49,366 bases of DNA from Schoenoplectus triqueter (lineage: Eukaryota; Streptophyta; Magnoliopsida; Poales; Cyperaceae): positions 1 through 49,366 of the forward strand of contig CAXKVV010001331.1 in assembly GCA_964058805.1 (NCBI GenBank). The letters run 5' to 3'. Positions 43,501 to 49,366 of this stretch are shown piece by piece. Each line of letters opens with the position of its first letter. The first letter of the stretch is position 1. Both the position numbers and the translations under genes were made by a program. The notes under the pieces are model-generated. The model saw nothing but the letters and a program-made list of their open reading frames with translations. It had not been told where the DNA came from and searched no databases.

Positions 43501-45727
43501 TATATAAGTTGAGCCCTATTTTACTTTTATTTCTCTAAGCCCGTGTTTCTAGGTTTATTTCAGAATCAATAATTTCCAACTATCATAAATCGCAAGGTAA
43601 AACAGGTCCAACAAATTAGCATGAGGAAATTAACTCATCATAGGCTAAGAACCATCTAACAACTCAACACATCAACAAGCATAGTACCAGCAGATCAAAT
43701 CAAGGCACAAGCCAAACAAGCACAAGGGTCGGCACTTACTAGAAATCACAAAGAGAGGTCGGGGCAGTAGCCCGCTTCACTGGTACTTATTGGTACCAGT
43801 GTACCAGGGCCTCACTTGAGAGCAACAAGGGGGTATAGAGGCAGCACACTAGAGGAACAGACATTAACAGACAAGCTAAATCTCACAAGCATTTCAAATA
43901 GTCAAATAACCCCCAAATTCATCGCAATATCAGATCAGGCACCCTAGTAAACCATTAAACAAATAGCCAAAACCACAACCCACATGCAAATTAGTTATAA
44001 AGCTTACCAGTAAGCAAGAAGGGGACAAATAGGGGTGAACTCGAAGAGGAAGCGGAAAGGGCAACAGATCAGCACGAAGGCTCAGCCCTCGGCACCACAT
44101 GGCCGCGAAAATAAGGAAGGAGATTATCAGTAATAGAGAAAAGGCACAACAAGAGGGGCATGAGAAGAGGCACAACAAGAGGGGCATGCTCAACGACAGC
44201 CAGAGAGGAGAGGTAGTGGAAACACCACAGTGCTCGGCGTGGCTGTCAACGAGTTGGGTATGGATGTGCGGGCCCTTGGTTGTGGTGGGGTTAGCTCTGA
44301 CAAGGTGGTGAGGCACGGGGTTGAGTCGGTGCTACTGAGGAAAGAGGAGGGAGTTTGGGTGAGTGATCGGACTTTGGGATAGACGGAAGGGAGATCGGAT
44401 AGGGAATTCTTTGGGGCTCGACATCCTTGAAGGGAAGGGAGGCGGAAGAGTGGGGGGGAATACGGCTCTGGTCGAATCCGCGAGAGAGAGAGAGAGAGGT
44501 TGTTGACGACGAGGCTAGGGCCGTTAGCGACTTGGGTGGTGACTGGAGCTGAGCAGCGACTCGCCAACTCAGTCGATTGAGGCCTCAAGCAGGAAAATTT
44601 ATGAAGCGTGAGTGTGTGGCACAGACCTCGGACGAATTTTGCTCAGAGGGGGCGATTGAACGAGGGAGAGGGGAGGAGAACATTGGTGCCAGCGAGAGAG
44701 GGGAGAGAGTGATTTTGACGATGGAGAGGGGAATCGAGTGTAGAAAGTGAGGGTGAGTGATTGAGAGGAGGGGTTTATCGTCAATAGAGCGGGGATTTTG
44801 AGAGAGATGGGGGTGTTGTCGTCTGGAGAGAAAATAGAGGAGAGGGGAGGCAGGTGGGGAGGAGATTGATTAGACGCGGGGTCAGGAAAGAGGGAAGAAT
44901 AATAAGGGTTGAGGGAATGGGCTCGGTCCCGATCTTTTATAATCGATTTCGTATGATCATTCATGTGCAATGTGATTTATATATCTTTTTAAGTGCTTAA
45001 ATTATTGGTTATCGAATATAATTTGGGTATCTTATTTGTGCGATATCTAATGAGTGTACATTCCTTAATTGATTATTTAATCAACTATCATAAATTTATA
45101 ACTTTAGATTGATAGAAATGATATGTTAGATCTATATTTTTATTATTTTTTTCTAAATTTTAATTTGATTTTTGGGTCTTGTTCTTTACAATTTGAATTT
45201 TATTTTCTCAAACATTCTAATTTAATTGTTAAATCTTATTGTATTAAATAAATTCGTTTTTCTTAATTTAGAATATAAATTTTAAATTTCGCTAGTCCAA
45301 TGTTCTCTTTCAATCAAGTTACTATTGTTATCACTTTGATTAGTTTCTTTTATCAAATTAATAAATCATTTAATCAAAAAGTCTATTTCTTCTACGTAAC
45401 TATACATTTAACTGTATATATACATATTAAATTATTATATCTACATAATTTTATTTATGTATTTTCTCATACTTCATTTAATCAATTAGGGCCTTTAATT
45501 TTATGAAATATGTTTATTATTAATTTGATTTTATTGATTTGTTTACAATTAGGTTTCATTTATTTTATCCATTTTAGTTTAGTCAATTTACTGTTATTTA
45601 TTTTTTACTTTATTCGTCTATCTATTTATTTTATTTATTCTCATAACTTATCTTTTTTTGTATTATGTTATTTATTTAATTATTTATCTTAGATATTTAT
45701 TATGCATTGAATTTTTATGGTCTAACA
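40513..45727. mobile_element. Long non-coding repeat, possible large LTR
   Basis: It starts TGTCACACCCCAAAAATAAT, a style common for plant LTR starts, preceded by CACCC (40508-40512). TCTAACA followed by CACCC (45728-45732) could be the other end and target copy. No retroelement protein is visible inside. 44000-44900 is G/A-rich on the + strand, and its - strand open frames are Ser/Pro-rich low complexity. A solo LTR of this size would be unusually long, so a large retrotransposon derivative, or several merged remnants, is equally possible. Confidence 0.3.
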
Positions 45728-45921
45728 CACCCTCTCCAATTTATAAGGTGCACTCCACTTGCAGAGCTGTCATTTTTTTTCTCATAACTTATCTTTTTTT
45801 GTATTATGTTATTTATTTAATTATTTATCTTAGATATTTATTATGCATTGAATTTTTATGGTCTAACACACCCTCTCCAATTTATAAGGTGCACTCCACT
45901 TGCAGAGCTGTCAATTTTTTC
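45640..45921. repeat. 141-bp tandem duplication, two copies
   Basis: Copy 1 (45640-45780) and copy 2 (45781-45921) are almost identical over 141 bases, including TCTAACACACCCTCTCC and GGTGCACTCCACTTGCAGAG. The few differences are at the 3' edge of copy 2. The short open frame across it simply translates the repeat twice. Confidence 0.9.
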
Positions 45922-46089
45922 TCCCACAGTTATTTTTTTCCTTCTTATAACCCATTTAGTAAGTCGAAAGCAGGGCATGAAGTAAATGGGGATTGAGGAG
46001 AGAACCGAGCTGATAAGCCTTAGCCTCCTTCCCCTTTATATCATTCTACTCTTCCATCCATCTGATTTCCTCTTTATTTTCTAAATTAA

Positions 46090-46690
46090 GGGGAGAAAGA
46101 GGTGTCTTTGCGATTTGTCAATTGTAAGAGGCTTGCTTACAAAATTGACTGGGAGATCCTGTCTTTGGCACGTAAAAATGTGTGATACCTGAATCACTTG
46201 GTCCTCATCAAGATTTATTGGCATAAAAACAGCTCTTACTTAGATTGATCTCAAGTCCTGACATTTTGGAGGATAATCTCAGCATCATTGTTTTAGTGAG
46301 GAGGGAGGTCAAATCAGTGCCCACTACTAGAGCAGTGTCGTCGTTGTACTGTAGGGCCAACAGTGGCTAGGGAGAAAGTCAGAGACCGCCATGACCATCC
46401 ATTCCAGGACATTTGCTGCTAATATGAATAACATAGGGTGACAGGGAGTCACCTGTCTCAGGCCACGCTTATGAACGAGGTACCCCGTGTATTCTCCATT
46501 GACGATGACCCTAGATGAGGCTGACTTGAGTAATTCTGTTATCCATACCATTCATCTTTTTGGGAAGCCACTGACTAGTAGCACCACGTTCAAGAACTCC
46601 CCATTTGTCGAATCAAACACCTTGGAGAAATCAATTTCGAAGAATATGGCTTGATGTTCTGATTTGGTCTGTCCATGTTGTGTAACTATT
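46090..46690 (-). pseudogene. LINE reverse-transcriptase fragment (antisense)
   Basis: On the - strand the broken frames read, in order, AIFFEIDFSKVFDSTNGEFL, VVLLVSGFPKR, WITELLKSASSRVIVNGEYT, KRGLRQVTPCHPMLFILAAN, then after a frame change LQYNDDTALVV and KMSGLEINLSKS. This is the palm-thumb order of a plant non-LTR reverse transcriptase. The catalytic box is YNDD where YADD is usual. Both ends are missing. It is unrelated in sequence style to the LINE at 117-1140. Confidence 0.75.
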
Positions 46691-48487
46691 AAGAAATAAA
46701 AATAGGAATCAAATAAAATAATTGGTTCTTATTGGACCTCAGAATTAATTTCATCATAGAAGTAGGGATTAGCTGTTAGTGTACCGTTGGTACAACAAAT
46801 TGTATAAAAGCCAAATCTGTGTGAGATGTAAATATAGTTATATTAATAAAAATATAGACAATTCATCAAAGGCTCTCCTTTGTTCAGAATTTCAACAGTA
46901 ACACCTCCCTGGGTTTTTCAAAGACAATATGTTTTATATAAAAAATCATTAATTTGAAATCAGAATGGAAAATTATATATAGATATTTAAAATTGAATAG
47001 TTTGATCTTCATTTTATGAGCGGTTGCGGGAGCACGGGAGTAAAGGAGTTCAGGTGCAGGAGAAGAATGAACTCTTTCTGGCTCCAGGTTTTTGAAGGAT
47101 GAGGTTAATGCAAGCACAGTTTAGCCTACAAAAGTAAAGGCAATCGTTGTCTAAATAAGAAAGAAAGAATGACTGAAATGCATCTCATAATGAGAAGCAT
47201 GAAAGTGGGTGTATATCAGAATGCTCTAAGCAGAAACCCCGCACCCGGTAGCATTTTATCATATAAAAAACTTATGCTACTAGAACCCTCATATTTTTAA
47301 ATCTGTGCTGCATTTTTTTGTGTACTAAATACCAACTTTTTTTAGTAAAAGCCTGTAAACATATTTCATTAAACAAACTATTACATATTACATAATAAAA
47401 GCAGAAAATAAATTAAATAAAAATCAACTCCAAACACTAATAATATAAAAGAAACCTAATTATTTATAGTAAAGCTAAAGTTAATTATCATATTTTGCTA
47501 AAAAGATAATGTAAAAGTTCAAATCTGCTAGGTAATGAGTGCAATGAAATGACGTTACATTCTTTCTTAAATTTGACTTGGAGTGGTTCAAAAAAATAGT
47601 TTATCTTGTTACCTCAAATGAACACTTATCCTAAGAAGTCAACGATGAGAAAGAGAAAGATTTGTTATCGGAAAAATAAGTGGCAAAGGAGGCAGTGAAG
47701 TCGAAGACGGTAGGTAGCCAACAATGCTATATTTCCTACAATTTAGGTAGATGGTCGGAGAGACGGCTCAAGAGTGAAGGGCGAGAGAAGTCAACAGTCA
47801 TAACAATTTGAGTTGGACTTGTCCAACTTATCAATTTGAGCTGCGCTCTATCCTCTTAAAAGGTTAACGTCTAAAGGTAAAGTGAGATAAATTAGAGGTG
47901 AAGAAGATGAGATGCATGAGAGAATATGATCGGCTGGTGGGTGTTTACCCGAAAAATATTTTCTATGGAAAGAGTGGATCTTGATAAGTTTATGACTTAT
48001 AACGAATGATATTCATGTGTCATCTAAAAATGAAAGACTAATTTTAAATGATGGGGTATGTCAAAAAAGAGAGAGGAAGATAGAATTCGGAATACAAAAG
48101 AGGAATGCTCAATTTCAATGTTTAATCAGTTAAACATTTAAATTCATTAAAATGCTAAAAACCCTAAAAAAAAAAAAGAATACCTGGAAGCCTATATCTA
48201 ATGTTCTAAAGCCTACAAACTCAAATATTATGAGAAATAACTTTCTCATAAAAATATTAGGATATTTTCCAAAAAAATGATAAAAAATAGTGAGTTTGGA
48301 TATCACCCAATCCGATTAAATGAGGCATTAAATTTATTTGAAGGCTGGTATCAGGGTTAAATGGTAAAAAAAATTACCATAAGATTTAGCATATTTTTAT
48401 GAATCTTTGCGCAGATTCTGAGAATTTTTGTGCAAAGAAAAAATCAAAGTTGGCTAGAATAGGGTCCTGATTTTCGTCAGTTCATTT
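46691..48487. other. Intergenic, one LTR-like stretch
   Basis: 46774-46897 (TGTTAGTG...TTTCAACA) has GTATAAAAGCC and AATAAAAATA, an arrangement like a very short LTR. The flanks TTAGC and GTAAC do not match and no primer site follows, so it is only a candidate. The remainder is AT-rich spacer with no gene recognised. Confidence 0.35.
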
Positions 48488-48640
48488 ACGGCCCAAGAGA
48501 AGCTTACGGCCTAGAGAGTTTTAATTCGTTTTTTAAAAGGGGGACAGCCTAAGTGAAGTTTATGGCCCAAATATGGCTTTGACTTGTAAAAAAAACTCGC
48601 AGCCCAAGTAAAGCTCACGATCCGAATATAATTATGGGTT
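48488..48640. repeat. Degenerate 55-bp minisatellite, three units
   Basis: ACGGCCCAAGAGAAGCTTAC (48488), ACAGCCTAAGTGAAGTTTAT (48544) and GCAGCCCAAGTAAAGCTCAC (48599) are spaced 55-56 bases apart and align over their lengths. Confidence 0.6.
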
Positions 48641-48692
48641 TGTTCTATGCAGCTGAAACTTTTAATATAAAGAAAGAGATTGATACTTAAAC

Positions 48693-48885
48693 CTGGTTCA
48701 TGTGAAGGCTTCCCTGAAGATGAGGCCCGCTTCTTCGGTGGTTCATGAACGCCAAGTTCAGTCGGGAAAATAGGCTGCTTTGAAACTTTTTTTTTCCTTT
48801 CCCTCTTCTTTCCGCTTACTCCCTCCTGCGATGACGATGTCAGAGGAGTAGTTCCGCTCCTTCTAGGTCCTCGATGGCGCATGAT
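48693..48885 (-). CDS. Possible exon of an unidentified basic protein
   Basis: On the - strand a pyrimidine-rich acceptor (TTTTTTTGTTTAG) precedes GATCATGCGCCATCG. The frame reads MRHRGPRRSGTTPLTSSSQE, then KKRERKKKVSKQPIF and ELGVHEPPKKRASSS, and reaches a possible donor CCAG|GTTTAAG at about 48692. It is rich in Lys, Arg and Ser, with nuclear-localisation-like clusters. I do not recognise the family. No other exon was identified, so it may be a stray open frame. Confidence 0.25.
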
Positions 48886-49366
48886 CCTAAACAAAAAAAA
48901 ATAAGCAGAAACTTTGAGAAATTATAGAAAATACCCTTTGATGAACCTAGATTGCATTCGAACAAGGTGACAAACAAATTTTTTTTTTTGGATTCACTTC
49001 AGTGAAAATCAGCTCCTAACAATTCAATTGAAATTCTCGAGGTGTTATTGGGATAAAAACTCCAAAATGAAATAATGTGCTTTTATGTACCATGAAACCA
49101 AATACTGGTATATTGGTGAGAGAAATTGACCAATGGGGCTCACGAATTGGCATGACAAAATCTCAAATTGATGAAGGAATGAGTTCTCTGACATGGAAAA
49201 AAGGTTTGCTAGTACAATTTCTTGGACAGTTACATTATCAATTATAAGGTTTACCGATTATCAATCTTGATAAAGTGATAATGTTTACCTGAGAATAGAA
49301 GTGGCAAAGGTTGAAAGCTTCTCGGGATAATAGTATGGTTCAGATAGCCTGATTCTTCAATCGAAA
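48886..49366. other. Window end, no feature recognised
   Basis: AT-rich spacer. Further exons of the possible - strand gene could lie here, but I see no clear one. Confidence 0.35.

Noticed and set aside
43780..43830. tRNA-like or hairpin RNA around GGTACTTATTGGTACCAGTG
   Set aside because: A short palindrome (GGTACC) only. No cloverleaf or A/B box could be fitted.
43930..44970. Ser/Pro-rich open frames on the - strand
   Set aside because: Low-complexity translations of a GA-rich tract with no domain, no start context and no splice support.
46774..46897. Miniature LTR (TRIM-type)
   Set aside because: It has TG...CA ends and TATA-like text, but the flanks differ, there is no primer site, and no second LTR is in the window.

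Overview
This is nuclear DNA from a flowering plant. It is AT-rich, with few genes, split genes with GT-AG introns, plant-only families (Dof, TIN1, the plant beta-Aurora type) and many transposon remains. The sequence does not settle monocot versus eudicot. From memory, the Aurora protein looks somewhat closer to monocot AUR3 sequences, which is only a weak lean.

Three host genes look intact, all on the + strand. They are a single-exon Dof zinc-finger transcription factor (12166-12819), a six-exon Aurora kinase of the AUR3 type (18598-23018, 276 aa by my splice model), and a two-exon TIN1-like ER protein (32129-33914, 413 aa). The Dof and Aurora genes were once only about 0.65 kb apart. A complete Ty1/copia retrotransposon (12953-18094) now sits between them. 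Its two 251-bp LTRs read identically, its target duplication TGTGA is perfect, and its 1530-codon gag-pol frame is open, so the insertion is very young.

Layout: 0.1-1.1 kb, decayed LINE. 2.3-3.7 kb, adjoining broken copies of two unrelated metabolic genes (electron transfer flavoprotein beta, then isopropylmalate synthase). 4.8-5.5 kb, an unidentified coding relic. 6.3-12 kb, AT-rich spacer with foldback elements. 12.1-23 kb, Dof, copia and Aurora. 23-26.9 kb, spacer with MITEs. 27.1-28.25 kb, a broken ATG101 autophagy gene that keeps at least one intron. 29.3-31.9 kb, three terminal-inverted-repeat elements, one swollen by an ATT-type microsatellite. 32.1-33.9 kb, TIN1. 34.2-36.75 kb, a dense run of five foldback/TIR elements joined by TA microsatellites. 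38.6-39.65 kb, hAT transposase remnant. 40.5-45.7 kb, long non-coding repeat, perhaps a large LTR. 46.1-46.7 kb, antisense LINE reverse-transcriptase fragment. 47-49.4 kb, spacer with one possible exon.

The intact genes do not form a pathway: transcription control, mitotic kinase and ER stress/secretory protein are simply neighbours. The most distinctive content is the mobile-element biology. It includes the fresh copia insertion, the foldback families seated in TA microsatellites, a 16-bp palindrome kept palindromic by paired changes between elements, and the side-by-side intron-bearing gene fragments.
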